From positions 1 to 64,000 of the forward strand of contig JAENYG010000013.1 of assembly GCA_016841875.1 (NCBI GenBank): a stretch of 64,000 nucleotides of DNA, read 5' to 3'. Both the position numbers and the translations under genes were made by a program. Below, piece by piece: positions 53,301 through 63,169 of this stretch. This stretch comes from Syntrophomonas sp. (GTDB lineage Bacteria; Bacillota; Syntrophomonadia; Syntrophomonadales; Syntrophomonadaceae). Every line of letters starts with the position of its first letter. Position 1 is the first letter of the stretch. The notes beneath the pieces are model-generated. The model saw nothing but the letters and a program-made list of their open reading frames with translations. It did not search any database and had not been told where the DNA came from.

Positions 53301-54251
53301 ATGGGTAAATTGATTGTTAATGGCTTAAGTGCTGGTGCGGTGAAGGTCAATTCAGAGGAAAAGAATAGGCCTCATGGCCGACAGAGATTCCAGCCCTTAA
53401 ATATTGAACGGGGGATAGAATTCCTATTAAAGCTTAGTGCTGCTACAGCTATACTGGCCATTATCTTGATAACCATCTTTATTTTTGCCCGGGGAATTCC
53501 ACTGATATTTAAAACCGGCTTGATAGACTTCATATTTAACTTGAAATGGAGCCCCACCCATGGCAGCTATGGAATAGCTGCCATGCTGGTAGGCTCGTTG
53601 GTGGTTACTCTCTCCAGTCTTATTTGGGCTGTTCCTTTGGGAATATCCGGCGCCATATTTATGGCAGAGATAGCCCCGCCACGCATAGGTAATATGCTGG
53701 GCAGGATGGTGGAACTGCTGGCAGGCATTCCATCCGTAGTTTTTGGTTTCTTTGGTTTAATAGTTATTGTACCCTTTATACGTACCCACCTGGGCGGAAA
53801 TGGGATGAGCGTTCTGGCTGGAGCTATAATACTGGGGATAATGATCCTGCCAACTATTATTAGTATATCGCGGGATTCAATACTCTCTGTTCCTGCAGAA
53901 TATAAAGAAGGGTCGCTGGCTTTGGGTGCTACTCACATGCAGAGCATTAAGGGGGTTATCCTTCCTGCCGCGCGTTCCGGGATAATCACCGCTATTATTT
54001 TGGGCATGGGCAGGGCTATAGGAGAGACCATGGCGGTAGTAATGGTAACCGGTAATTCTACTATGATACCGGGGAGTATTTTATCTCCGGTTAGGACTAT
54101 GACCAGCAACATCGTTCTGGAAATGGGGTATGCATCTGGAGATCATCAGGCAGCATTATTTGCTACCGGAGCTGTTCTATTTATCTTTATTGTAATACTA
54201 AATCTGGTGGTAAATATTTCCATAAAGGCAGGAAAAAACTATGCTAACTAA
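53301..54251 (+). CDS. pstC: Phosphate ABC transporter permease PstC
   Basis: This 316-aa protein has six predicted TM segments with the long first loop, and the motifs GTAAMLVGSLVVTLSSL-like start, MVELLAGIPSVVFGFFGL, SLALGATHMQSIKGVILPAARSGI and GMGRAIGETMAVVMVTGN typical of PstC. With PstA it forms the phosphate channel. It overlaps pstA by 11 bases. It is the first gene of pstCAB-phoU, far from pstS. Confidence 0.93.
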   Translation: MGKLIVNGLSAGAVKVNSEEKNRPHGRQRFQPLNIERGIEFLLKLSAATAILAIILITIFIFARGIPLIFKTGLIDFIFNLKWSPTHGSYGIAAMLVGSLVVTLSSLIWAVPLGISGAIFMAEIAPPRIGNMLGRMVELLAGIPSVVFGFFGLIVIVPFIRTHLGGNGMSVLAGAIILGIMILPTIISISRDSILSVPAEYKEGSLALGATHMQSIKGVILPAARSGIITAIILGMGRAIGETMAVVMVTGNSTMIPGSILSPVRTMTSNIVLEMGYASGDHQAALFATGAVLFIFIVILNLVVNISIKAGKNYAN

Positions 54252-55083
54252 TAACACTCGGGAGAAATTTATAAAGGCCTTTTTTTGGCTCGCCGGGCTG
54301 ATTATTGTGACGATACTCTTTATAATTATTGCCTATATCGCAATTAAGGGAGTATCTGCTATCAGTCTGGATTTCATTTTCGAAGCTCCCCGCCGAGCTG
54401 GAAAAGAAGGAGGCATATGGACAACGATAGTGAGTACCGTCTATTTGACTCTAGTATCACTGATTATAGCTGTGCCTCTGGGAGTGGGAAGCGCCATCCA
54501 TCTGGAAGAATATGCACCGCGCAGATCCTGGTTTGCCAATCTGGTTAACCTTACAGCAGAAACACTGGCAGGCATTCCATCTATTGTTTTTGGACTATTC
54601 GGATTTGTTTTCTTTGTCATCTTCCTGCAAATGGGCTGGTCTATTATCTCAGGATCACTGACTATGGCCATTATGATACTGCCCACTATAACCAGGACCG
54701 CGCAGGAAGCGATACTAGCGGTACCGGCTGAGTATAGGGAAAACAGCCTGGCTCTAGGAGCGAGTAAATGGCAGACTATCAGCCGAGTAGTGCTTCCTTC
54801 GGCCGTACCAGGCATAATAACCGGCATAATATTATCCATTGGCAGAGCAGTAGGAGAAACGGCAGCTTTGATATTGACTGCAGGCAGCTCCCTGGGTATG
54901 CCGGAGGGCTTACTGGATCCGGCGCGTACTATGTCCGTACACCTGTATATACTGGCTATGGAAGGAATTTCTATGGATCGAGCATTTGGAACTGCCTTTT
55001 TGATTATTGGGTTAATTGTCATTATCAATTACCTGGCTAACCTGAGCTTACGCAGGATGTCATATGTCAACAGGCAGATATGA
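54241..55083 (+). CDS. pstA: Phosphate ABC transporter permease PstA
   Basis: This 280-aa protein has the PstA signatures [18 protein letters not shown]-type loop, [47 protein letters not shown] and [17 protein letters not shown]. Six TM segments. It overlaps pstC and is followed by pstB. Confidence 0.93.
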   Translation: MLTNNTREKFIKAFFWLAGLIIVTILFIIIAYIAIKGVSAISLDFIFEAPRRAGKEGGIWTTIVSTVYLTLVSLIIAVPLGVGSAIHLEEYAPRRSWFANLVNLTAETLAGIPSIVFGLFGFVFFVIFLQMGWSIISGSLTMAIMILPTITRTAQEAILAVPAEYRENSLALGASKWQTISRVVLPSAVPGIITGIILSIGRAVGETAALILTAGSSLGMPEGLLDPARTMSVHLYILAMEGISMDRAFGTAFLIIGLIVIINYLANLSLRRMSYVNRQI

Positions 55084-55093
55084 GGTGAAAAGT

Positions 55094-55852
55094 ATGAGCC
55101 AGTTAAAACTGAAAAGTGAAAACATTAAGGTGTTTTATAAAGATTTCCAGGCCTTGTATGATGTGAATATGGACATAGAAGAAAATAGGGTGACTGCCCT
55201 TATAGGGCCATCCGGCTGCGGTAAATCAACCTTTTTGCGGACTATTAATCGCTTAAATGAATTAATCGAAGGAACCCGCACCGAAGGTCAGATATATCTG
55301 GATGAACGGCCCATTTATGAAAAAGACCGAGATGTAGTAGAATTAAGGAAAAAAGTGGGAATGGTCTTTCAGAAACCTTCCGTATTTCCCATGTCAATTT
55401 ATGAAAATGTTGCCTATGGACCAAGAATACATGGTATAAAAGACCGGAACCGATTAAGTGAGATCGTGGAGAGGAGCCTCAAAGCTGCCAACCTGTGGAA
55501 TGAGATAAGTGATAGATTGAATTCACCTGCCGCCAGACTGTCTGGGGGGCAGCAGCAAAGACTGGTTATTGCCAGGGTGCTGGCAGTAGAACCAGAAGTG
55601 ATATTGATGGATGAACCGGCCTCGGCCTTGGATCCTATATCTACCTCCCGGCTGGAGGATTTAATTGCGGAATTAAAAAAGAATTATACCATAGTGATAG
55701 TCACCCACAATATGCAGCAGGCGGCCAGGATATCTGATTATACCGGGTTTTTCTTAAACGGACAGCTGGTTGAATTTAGCTGTACCGATGAACTCTTTGT
55801 GAATCCTCGGGATAAACGTACTGAGGATTATATTACTGGAAGGTTTGGTTAA
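55094..55852 (+). CDS. pstB: Phosphate ABC transporter ATPase PstB
   Basis: This 252-aa ATPase has Walker [39 protein letters not shown], signature [16 protein letters not shown] and Walker [14 protein letters not shown], exactly the PstB set. ATG 55094 follows GAGGTGAAAAGT; the open frame to 55064 overlaps pstA and is not needed. phoU follows 17 bp later. Confidence 0.95.
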   Translation: MSQLKLKSENIKVFYKDFQALYDVNMDIEENRVTALIGPSGCGKSTFLRTINRLNELIEGTRTEGQIYLDERPIYEKDRDVVELRKKVGMVFQKPSVFPMSIYENVAYGPRIHGIKDRNRLSEIVERSLKAANLWNEISDRLNSPAARLSGGQQQRLVIARVLAVEPEVILMDEPASALDPISTSRLEDLIAELKKNYTIVIVTHNMQQAARISDYTGFFLNGQLVEFSCTDELFVNPRDKRTEDYITGRFG

Positions 55853-55869
55853 TAAAGGGGGGGGAATAT

Positions 55870-56538
55870 ATGGTTAATGAATCACTGGAGCATGAAGTAC
55901 AGCAGCTGAAGGAAGACTTGTTGAAAATGGGGAGATTGCTGGAAGAACAGATTGCCAGGGCAGTAAAAGCGCTGGTAGATAAGGACATTGACATGGCCCG
56001 GGAAGTGATAAAAAAAGATGATATAATTGATCAGATGGAACTGGACATAGAGAAAAATTGTCTGAGACTTATTGCTCTTAAACAGCCTATGGCTAGAGAC
56101 CTGCGGTTTATAGCTACCGCCTTGCGAATAATCGTTGATATTGAAAGAATGGCAGATCATGCTGAAGATATTAGTGAGGTTTGTATAGATCTATATCCCC
56201 AGAAATATATTAAGCCACTCATAGATATTCCGCGCATGGCTCATATCGTCAGTATGATGGTGGAAAAAGCACTGCAGGCATTGATTAATGAAGATATTGA
56301 TATGGCCATGTCTATTATACCTATGGAACAGGAAATAGATGCTTTATATCAGCAGATCTTCCGGGAATTACTATCCTACATGATGCAGGATCCTGCAACG
56401 ATTCCCCAGGCGGCTTCACTTTTACTGGTAGCCGGCCATTTAGAACGTATTGGTGACCACGCCACTAATATCGCGGAAATGGTTATTTATGTGGTGGATG
56501 GAAGGCGTATAGATCTGAATGTAATGGCCAGACAATAG
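55870..56538 (+). CDS. phoU: Phosphate signalling protein PhoU
   Basis: This 222-aa protein is two repeated three-helix bundles: MGRLLEEQIARAVKALVDKDIDMAREVIKKDDIID, then ATALRIIVDIERMADHAEDI and, in the second half, AGHLERIGDHATNIAEMVIY. These metal-binding E/DXXXD motifs are typical of PhoU. It mediates inhibition of PhoR through Pst when phosphate is ample. Last gene of the operon, with a terminator at 56561. Confidence 0.94.
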   Translation: MVNESLEHEVQQLKEDLLKMGRLLEEQIARAVKALVDKDIDMAREVIKKDDIIDQMELDIEKNCLRLIALKQPMARDLRFIATALRIIVDIERMADHAEDISEVCIDLYPQKYIKPLIDIPRMAHIVSMMVEKALQALINEDIDMAMSIIPMEQEIDALYQQIFRELLSYMMQDPATIPQAASLLLVAGHLERIGDHATNIAEMVIYVVDGRRIDLNVMARQ

Positions 56539-56560
56539 CTTAGTAATGGATATCCAGCAG

Positions 56561-56590
56561 CAGGCTCTAATAAGAGCCTGTTATTTTTTT
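56561..56590 (+). terminator. Terminator of pstCAB-phoU
   Basis: CAGGCTCTAATAAGAGCCTG (56561-56580) is followed by TTATTTTTTT. Confidence 0.9.
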
Positions 56591-56693
56591 ACTTAATATA
56601 AATAAGGAGCATAGCGTGTATATCCTTCTGGGCAGGAAAAACAGTATAATAATAGAAGTATTTCATAATGTTCATGCAAAGGAGGCATGCTAT

Positions 56694-56972
56694 GTGCAGG
56701 ATAGAAAAGACCAGATAAACAGGGTAACAGTAGAGATTTTCAACGAAGAATATGTTGTAAAAGGGGAGGAGAATTCTGAGTATATTCAGATGCTGGCTGC
56801 ATATGTGGATAGAAGAATGAAAATGATACAGCAGCGTAACGCTAATCTTTCCAACCATCGAGTAGCTATATTAACTGCACTCAACCTGGCAGACGAACTT
56901 AACAAGCTGCAGGAAGATTATGATCAGCTAATAAGAACCATGGAAGACGAGAAGAAAAACAGGATGGGTTAA
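56694..56972 (+). CDS. zapA: Cell division protein ZapA
   Basis: ZapA promotes FtsZ ring assembly. GTG 56694 is 8 bases after AAAGGAGG; an upstream ATG extends the protein by 26 residues without a site. The 92-aa protein has VTVEIFNEEYVVKG, the typical EYIQMLAAYVDRRMKMI helix and LTALNLADELNKLQEDYDQL coiled coil. It is followed by polX after one base, as in Bacillus where zapA-polX lie close. Confidence 0.87.
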   Translation: MQDRKDQINRVTVEIFNEEYVVKGEENSEYIQMLAAYVDRRMKMIQQRNANLSNHRVAILTALNLADELNKLQEDYDQLIRTMEDEKKNRMG

Positions 56973-56973
56973 G

Positions 56974-58650
56974 ATGACAAATCGTGAAGTGGCATGGATA
57001 CTGGAATCTATAGCAGACATGCTGGAATTGAAAAATGATAACCCTTTTCGTGTAAAAGCTTACCGCAAAGCCGCTCATTCTGTATATCATCTGGATGAGG
57101 ATTTGAGAGACTTATATCTCAGGAATGCAGTTAAAGAAGTTAAAGGAATCGGAAGTACTATTCAAGACCAAATTGAGGAACTGATTGAAACAGAAGGCTG
57201 CAGCTATTACGAGCAACTGAGCAAGGAAGTACCCCAGGGGCTGCTGGATATGCTAGCTATACCAGGGTTAGGACATAAAACAATAAGGGTGATATATGAA
57301 AAATTGGGCATTGATAATCTGGATGCCCTGGCTGCAGCTGCTCAAGCAAAACAAATACGTACCCTGCCTGGAATGGGTGCCAAGACTGAATATAATATTT
57401 TAACAGGGATTGATTTATTTCATAAAAGTATGGAAAAAATTACCCTCGGCCTGGCGGTTCCTATGGCAGAGGAGTTTTCCAAGCATATAATGCAGGGCCC
57501 CGGAGTCTTTGAGGCTAGGCCGGTAGGAAGTGTCCGACGAGGCAAGCCGCTGGTGGGTGATATCGATATATTGGTGTCAGCTGAAGATGTTAGCAGGGTA
57601 CACGCGCAGGTGGCTTCTTATCGCAAAACTCGGGAAATTACCTGGGCACAGAAGGATTTCATTCAGGGTGTACTTGATCATAATATGAAATTCGAAGTTA
57701 TTATAGTGGAGCCCGAGGACTATTATCATAGTCTGGTCTGGACTACCGGTTCCAAAGAATACCGGGAGATAATTTTTAAGGGGATAGACCGGGCGGTTTT
57801 CAAGGGAATTGAATCGGAAGAAGATGTTTTCAGGCAGCTGGGTATCCAGTATACCCCTCCGGAAATGAGAGAAAACCGGGGAGAAATAGAGAAGTCCAGA
57901 AACTATGAACTGCCAGAACTGGTTAAACTGTCTGACCTACAGGGCGATCTGCATATTCATACGGATTGGAGTGATGGGGCCCACAGCCTGGAAGAAATCG
58001 CCGGTAGGGCTGCAGCTATGGGGCATTCTTATATAGCCATCACAGATCATTCCAAATCTCTCAAGATCAGTGGAGGGCTTTCAGAAGAAAGGCTGATAGA
58101 ACAGGCCAGGGCTATAGATTTATTGAATGCGGAAATGCGAGAACTAAAAATCTTAAAAGGTACGGAAGTGGATATACTAAAAGATGGTACCCTGGATTTT
58201 GATAATGAAATATTATCAGGACTGGATGTTGTGATTGCCTCTATACATAGTCACTTTACTTTGGATGGGGAGGCGCAGACCCAACGGATAATAAAAGCGA
58301 TCCAAAATCCAAACGTTGATATTATAGGGCATCTTACGGGCAGGCTTCTCAATCGCAGGCCTCCCTATGAAATAGATATTGATAAAATACTAAATGCAGC
58401 TGCAGAGCACGGTACCATTTTGGAGATTAATGCTCACCCTGACCGGCTGGATATCAATGAAGATATCGCCAGAAAAGCAGCGAGTATGGGCATTAAGATT
58501 GCGATCAATAGTGATGCTCATGACAAGAGAGATTTACAGCTGTTGAATTTCGGCATTCTTTGTGCTCGGCGTGCCTGGCTGAGGAAAAATGATGTTATAA
58601 ATACCTGGACAACAGATAAAGTGATCAACTATTTGGAAGCTAGGCTTTAA
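56974..58650 (+). CDS. polX: Family X DNA polymerase with PHP domain
   Basis: This 558-aa protein has an N-terminal HhH/8-kDa-like region, the nucleotidyltransferase GSVRRGKPLVGDIDILV with the acidic catalytic pair, the fingers/thumb region WTTGSKEYREIIF, and a C-terminal PHP domain: DLHIHTDWSDGAHS, ITDHS, GTEVDI, ASIHSHF, DIIGHLTGR, EINAHPDRLD and INSDAHD. All PHP motifs are present. It should fill gaps in base-excision repair and trim 3' ends, in the cytoplasm. Confidence 0.92.
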   Translation: MTNREVAWILESIADMLELKNDNPFRVKAYRKAAHSVYHLDEDLRDLYLRNAVKEVKGIGSTIQDQIEELIETEGCSYYEQLSKEVPQGLLDMLAIPGLGHKTIRVIYEKLGIDNLDALAAAAQAKQIRTLPGMGAKTEYNILTGIDLFHKSMEKITLGLAVPMAEEFSKHIMQGPGVFEARPVGSVRRGKPLVGDIDILVSAEDVSRVHAQVASYRKTREITWAQKDFIQGVLDHNMKFEVIIVEPEDYYHSLVWTTGSKEYREIIFKGIDRAVFKGIESEEDVFRQLGIQYTPPEMRENRGEIEKSRNYELPELVKLSDLQGDLHIHTDWSDGAHSLEEIAGRAAAMGHSYIAITDHSKSLKISGGLSEERLIEQARAIDLLNAEMRELKILKGTEVDILKDGTLDFDNEILSGLDVVIASIHSHFTLDGEAQTQRIIKAIQNPNVDIIGHLTGRLLNRRPPYEIDIDKILNAAAEHGTILEINAHPDRLDINEDIARKAASMGIKIAINSDAHDKRDLQLLNFGILCARRAWLRKNDVINTWTTDKVINYLEARL

Positions 58651-58706
58651 CATGTTGTCATATCCGGATAAAATACCAGCTCGGTGGATCTGCCATCCCG
58701 AATCTG

Positions 58707-58740
58707 AACCCGGCTAGGTAGGGCTGGGTTTGGTTTTTTA
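58707..58740 (+). terminator. Terminator after polX
   Basis: AACCCGGC / GCTGGGTT with a T-rich tail (GGTTTTTTA) about 60 bases past the stop. Confidence 0.6.
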
Positions 58741-58941
58741 CCCCCTGTTAAAGAATATGATATCTGACCTATTTATCACCTGCTCTATGATTTCTCTATC
58801 AGTCCCTGATTTATTAATATAAAGCTCCTCATGGTGAACCGTCACTCTACTTGGCCCACAGGTAGTGTGGTGATTGGTTTATGTCAGTGGAGTGACCATC
58901 CGGGATCATAAAAAAGCTCACAAATACCTCAAGATAGATTT

Positions 58942-59409
58942 TCATGAAGTTCCGACTGGAAACACCGAATTCATTGAAAACTCAATTGGGGAATTATTGT
59001 TTGGATAAGGAACTGAAAATCCATCAGACAGTATCATAAAAACCGCCACGGATAATAATATTATCAAAATTACAATGGGAGCAGACCACCCATTATTCTT
59101 ATTTTCAGAAGAATATATTAGGGGACCCTGATATTTATCTGTTGGTTCGCTATATTTCTGATTATTGGTACTTGTGGCAGGGGTACTCTTTAAAGCCATG
59201 ATGAGGGCAATAATCCAACCTAAGAAAAACCATCCCAATACCAGGTTTACAATGAGGACCGGAAGTATATTATTATTATTCTTCTTGACAGCAATCAGTG
59301 TGGGCAGCATAAAGAAAGACATACCTATAAGACATGCAAAAAAAACAACTATTAATTCCCAGGGACCGATATTATTTATAACCGAAAATGTATTAAGCAA
59401 TAAGTTCAA
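58942..59409 (-). CDS. Superinfection-immunity (T4 Imm)-like membrane protein
   Basis: The first 75 residues match the T4 Imm family pattern: LPTLIAVKKNNNNILPVLIVNLVLGWFFLGWIIALIMAL. A linker and a third TM helix (110-128) follow, giving 155 aa, longer than minimal Imm proteins. Phage Imm blocks entry of DNA from a second phage, but chromosomal copies are common and their role is unclear. A lone gene on the minus strand with convergent polX. Confidence 0.65.
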   Translation of the reverse strand: MNLLLNTFSVINNIGPWELIVVFFACLIGMSFFMLPTLIAVKKNNNNILPVLIVNLVLGWFFLGWIIALIMALKSTPATSTNNQKYSEPTDKYQGPLIYSSENKNNGWSAPIVILIILLSVAVFMILSDGFSVPYPNNNSPIEFSMNSVFPVGTS

Positions 59410-59705
59410 CCTCCAATATATTGTATTTACTTTTCTCTAACTGCACATTATAAACCTGGTCAGGATATTTCAAGTATTATTCATTATTCATGATACCACA
59501 GGTTCTGAGTAAAACAGGGGGGCAAATGGAGGGGAATCTTGCCAGAAAATAGAAATGTAAAACATATTGACTCAAAAATAAAGCAGACAAATAGAAATCG
59601 TATGGCTGCTGATTGAATTTGGTAGTCGGCAAGAGCTTTTAGCTAAATAAAAAGTTGATTCCAGTTATGAATAAGTGTTTTAAATTAAGGAGGGATAAGC
59701 GCTTT

Positions 59706-61382
59706 ATGAACAGCTATAATTTAACTGGCTTGAGTCGGTTTTTCAGAGTAATAGGATTGTTTGTTCATATTTCTATAGCCTTTTATACCCTCAGATTCAA
59801 AAAATACCTGCACCGCCGGGAATGGCTCCAGATCAAGCGGGAGGAACTATACGTGACACAGGCCCGGCTTTTCAAGGAAACAGCTGTGAGTTTGGGAGGC
59901 TTATTAATCAAACTGGGGCAGTTTATAAGCACCAGGGTGGATATACTTCCCAAGGCGACCATTCAAGAACTTTCGGGTTTGCAGGACGAAGTTAGGCCGG
60001 TTGATTTTGAAGACATAAAAAAACAGGTCTGCTCTGAATTTGGACTATCCCTGGAAGAAATCTATTCGCATGTTGAGCCCAAACCAGTAGCGGCTGCATC
60101 TCTGGGACAGGTTCATTATGGTGTTTTGTCGAACGGACGGGAAGTTGCTATCAAGGTGATGCGGCCGGGAATAGAAGAACTGATTAGAATAGATCTCAAT
60201 GCTATTAAGCAAGTAATAAGATTGGTGAAGGTTTTTACCGATTGGGAGCGATTTGTAAATCTGGATGCAATTTACCTGGAGTTTGAGGAAACATTGTGGG
60301 GCGAACTTGATTACCTGAAAGAAGGCAGCAATGCTGAGGTTATATCTGCTAACAGCAATGATGATAAAGAACTTCTGATACCGGAAATAATTTGGGAATA
60401 TACCCGGACCAGAGTTCTCACCATGGAGTATATGCGGGGAATCAAGATTACTAATTATAATCAAATAGAAGAGGCGGGAGTAAACCGTAAGCAGGTAGCA
60501 GCCCACCTGTTAAATATCTATATCCGGCAGATTCTGGTGGATGGATTTTATCATGCCGACCCTCATCCCGGCAACCTGTTTGTTACTGAGGGTGGGAAGG
60601 TTATCATGGTGGACTTTGGTATGGTAGGTTCTATTTCCATGGAATTGCGCAGTAATCTGGTGGATATGGTCAAAGCTATCGTGAGGCGGGATTATGATAC
60701 GGTAGTTGATTACTTAATTAAACTGGGATTTGTGCATTATCGAGCAGATAAAAATACTATAACTCGTGCGGTAGCATTATTTCTAGAACATATTTTAGGC
60801 GATGCCCAGGAAATATCCAGTGCTGATCTGCATAATTTTCTCCAGGACCTAGAACAGCTTCTCTATGAGCAGCCATTTCAGGTGCCGGCCAGGTTTACTT
60901 TCCTGGGGCGTGCGCTGGGAACCCTGTATGGTATTTGTGTAGGACTTGATCCAGATATTAATTTTCTGGCGGTGTCCAAACCATATGTGGATGACCTTCT
61001 GGGTGATGGGGGAGGCCTATTCCAGGTAGTCAAGGAGAAAGCAGAAGCATGGGGATCTGCAATTATTGAACTGCCTCCACTTTTTGAAAGAGTATTGCAG
61101 AAAACAGAAAGAGGAGATATCACGCTTAGAATACCCCTGCATGAACTACACGAGAGTATAGCTGATAACACACGCAGCATCAGGTCGGTAACCTGGGCGG
61201 TAGCCTTTGGCTTCACCCTGCTTACCGCAGCGTATTTACTTGTCAATGACATTACAGAAGAAGCCTATTGGGGATTCGGATCAGCAGGTGTATTTCTGAT
61301 CCTGCTATTAGTAAACACCAGGTCCCGCAGAGGAAGCAGGAGAGCCCCACACCCACCGGTAATGGTAAAAAGGGAAAAATGA
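59706..61382 (+). CDS. AarF/UbiB-family kinase-like protein
   Basis: This 558-aa protein has KLGQ (ALLIKLGQFISTRVD-like), the Ala-rich loop AAASLGQVHYG, VAIKVMRPG, the catalytic HADPHPGNL, and VDFGM, the standard UbiB atypical kinase motifs. The C-terminus has two TM helices (about 500-540). In other bacteria UbiB supports quinone synthesis; for an anaerobic organism this role is uncertain. ATG 59706 is about 11 bases after AAGGAGGG; earlier TTG and ATG codons are less well supported. Confidence 0.88.
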   Translation: MNSYNLTGLSRFFRVIGLFVHISIAFYTLRFKKYLHRREWLQIKREELYVTQARLFKETAVSLGGLLIKLGQFISTRVDILPKATIQELSGLQDEVRPVDFEDIKKQVCSEFGLSLEEIYSHVEPKPVAAASLGQVHYGVLSNGREVAIKVMRPGIEELIRIDLNAIKQVIRLVKVFTDWERFVNLDAIYLEFEETLWGELDYLKEGSNAEVISANSNDDKELLIPEIIWEYTRTRVLTMEYMRGIKITNYNQIEEAGVNRKQVAAHLLNIYIRQILVDGFYHADPHPGNLFVTEGGKVIMVDFGMVGSISMELRSNLVDMVKAIVRRDYDTVVDYLIKLGFVHYRADKNTITRAVALFLEHILGDAQEISSADLHNFLQDLEQLLYEQPFQVPARFTFLGRALGTLYGICVGLDPDINFLAVSKPYVDDLLGDGGGLFQVVKEKAEAWGSAIIELPPLFERVLQKTERGDITLRIPLHELHESIADNTRSIRSVTWAVAFGFTLLTAAYLLVNDITEEAYWGFGSAGVFLILLLVNTRSRRGSRRAPHPPVMVKREK

Positions 61383-61391
61383 AAATTAGAA

Positions 61392-61477
61392 GGTGTCAAG
61401 GGGACGGTTCTCATGACACCTTTTCTCTATTAGAATAGCAATCAACCGGGGGTCACTTCAAACCGTCCCCTTGACAC
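61392..61477. terminator. Nested inverted repeats after ubiB-like gene
   Basis: GTGTCAAGGGGACGGTT (61394-61410) pairs perfectly with AACCGTCCCCTTGACAC (61461-61477). Inside, GGTGTCA / TGACACC (61392-61420) forms a competing small hairpin with a TTTTC tail. It belongs with the GGGGAC-type repeats at 39395 and 42347 and may end the gene. Confidence 0.75.
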
Positions 61478-61497
61478 ATATTAAGTATAGTCCTGAG

Positions 61498-62748
61498 TTA
61501 AATGGCTACTTGATTACGACCCATTTTCTTGGCCTTATAAAGGGCATTATCGGCTTCAGTGAAGAAATCTGACAGGGAGTCCTGATCAGAGGGGCAACTG
61601 CTGCTGACCCCAAGGCTGATGGTTATCGGTTGGTTTATCTGCGTAACGTTGGTTTGGTTCAATTCTTGTACTGCATGAAGCATCTTATCAGCTATGGTTT
61701 GAGCTGATTTCATATCTGTCTCAGGCATCACTACTGCATATTCATCTCCTCCCAGGCGGGCTACGAGAGATTTAGGGATATTAAGTGCGGCTGATAAACA
61801 CATACTAACCTGCCTAAGATATTTGTCCCCCACCTGATGGCCAAAAGTATCATTTAATTCCTTAAAATTATCAATATCAGCCAGTATTAGAGATATCGGG
61901 CTGCCCTGCTCTTTTGCTCGGCTCCATTCATCATGAAGATATTCTTCAAAATATCTCCGATTAGCAAGATCTGTAAGAGCATCATGATAGGAGAGCTGTT
62001 CCAGGTAACTATTAGATTTTGCCAGCTGAGCTGTTTGTTGTTCAATTAACCGCTGGCTCTGGTACTCTTGTATTCGGTTAGCGTAGAGAACCTGAGCGGC
62101 CATCCAGGCCAGTGAGGTCATAAGGAGTGCGTTTATCATATTATAAACGAATATCCCTTTATCTGCCTGAACCAGCCAGGTCCCAATTCCCATCGTAAGC
62201 AGAGCCAATCCAAAAAACAGATTAGACTGCCGGCGGTTCAGATATATAAAAGAGCTTAAGAAAAATATTGCCATTAAGTACGGACTGATATCATCTCTTA
62301 TTGTCTGAACAAGACCGGTAAAAGCTGACATAAACACAAGAGTGATGATCATATAAGATTCCATATAATAAGTATGCTTCTTAGAGATAAGCCCTGGATG
62401 TTCAGGAGTTTTTACTATGCCCACATATACAACTGAAACGAGAATAAACAGCAGGCGCATGGAAATAAACCAGGGTCTTAAAAGTAGATAATTTTCCTTA
62501 TTTACTGCTCCAATTGCAGCCATATCAAAGAAAACCATGCCGCTCATAATAAATATTAGTAGAAATGCTATGGCTCTAATGCGCTGCATGTTAATAAAAG
62601 TGAGCCTGGCGGAAGAGCTAGAATCGTTAAGCTTGCAGGCGGCCTGAAACCAGTTTGTATAATAGTTCTTCATTCTATTTATCATTAATATACTCCTGAA
62701 AGACGTTTGAGGGATTGTTCTTGCTACAAGCCTGATGAACTTGAACAA
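61498..62748 (-). CDS. Membrane-bound diguanylate cyclase (GGDEF)
   Basis: This 416-aa protein has six or so N-terminal membrane helices (50-235), a short helix and a GGDEF domain with RLGGDEYAVV near residue 340. The signature is GGDEY, which is still compatible with activity. No RxxD inhibitory site lies at the usual place before the motif, so product feedback may be missing. It should make c-di-GMP in response to a membrane or environmental signal. The ATG region overlaps the upstream promoter of the next gene. Confidence 0.87.
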   Translation of the reverse strand: MFKFIRLVARTIPQTSFRSILMINRMKNYYTNWFQAACKLNDSSSSARLTFINMQRIRAIAFLLIFIMSGMVFFDMAAIGAVNKENYLLLRPWFISMRLLFILVSVVYVGIVKTPEHPGLISKKHTYYMESYMIITLVFMSAFTGLVQTIRDDISPYLMAIFFLSSFIYLNRRQSNLFFGLALLTMGIGTWLVQADKGIFVYNMINALLMTSLAWMAAQVLYANRIQEYQSQRLIEQQTAQLAKSNSYLEQLSYHDALTDLANRRYFEEYLHDEWSRAKEQGSPISLILADIDNFKELNDTFGHQVGDKYLRQVSMCLSAALNIPKSLVARLGGDEYAVVMPETDMKSAQTIADKMLHAVQELNQTNVTQINQPITISLGVSSSCPSDQDSLSDFFTEADNALYKAKKMGRNQVAI

Positions 62749-62992
62749 GCACTATTTCTTCACCTGGCTTCTTTTATACGTATCGTGTAATTACTAATAA
62801 TTGCTTGAAAATTGTTTGAAAATTACAATAAAAGCATGACCTTATAATTAGTATAACAACAAATACATTTGTTAATATAGGACCTTGGGCTCATTTTTAA
62901 AAAATTAAAGGATATATATGGAATTAAGTTGAATTAAGCCGTATAAGTGTTAAGAGCGAAGTTATTTCCAGGAAAGGAGGGACCGGAATTCT

Positions 62993-63064
62993 TTGGAACA
63001 GTACTTCATCGACCTGATCCAATTAGGACGACCTATGCAAAAAAAGCAGGAGGTTTCTAGTTAA
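62993..63064 (+). CDS. Doubtful 23-aa ORF
   Basis: A TTG frame of 23 codons lies after AAAGGAGG with a slightly long 12-base gap. The peptide (EQYFIDLIQLGRPMQKKQE core) has no match I know. It may be a leader of the hydrogenase-like gene or chance. The rest of the 62749-63169 interval is AT-rich and has no other gene. Confidence 0.25.
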   Translation: MEQYFIDLIQLGRPMQKKQEVSS

Positions 63065-63169
63065 ACTCGATTAGCTGCGCTGCTATTGTTCGCAAATAGA
63101 GGTGGAGTTGAAAGGAAAGTTTTCACTGGGTCCTGTTTTAAAAGCCAGGGCGGAAAGAAAAATATTGTC

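Noticed and set aside
54441-55028. 195-codon minus-strand frame inside pstA
   Set aside because: Antisense to a well-conserved permease; no start site or family match.
59706-61382. Part of a ubiquinone or menaquinone operon
   Set aside because: No other quinone-synthesis gene is nearby; the UbiB-type kinase is widespread without them.
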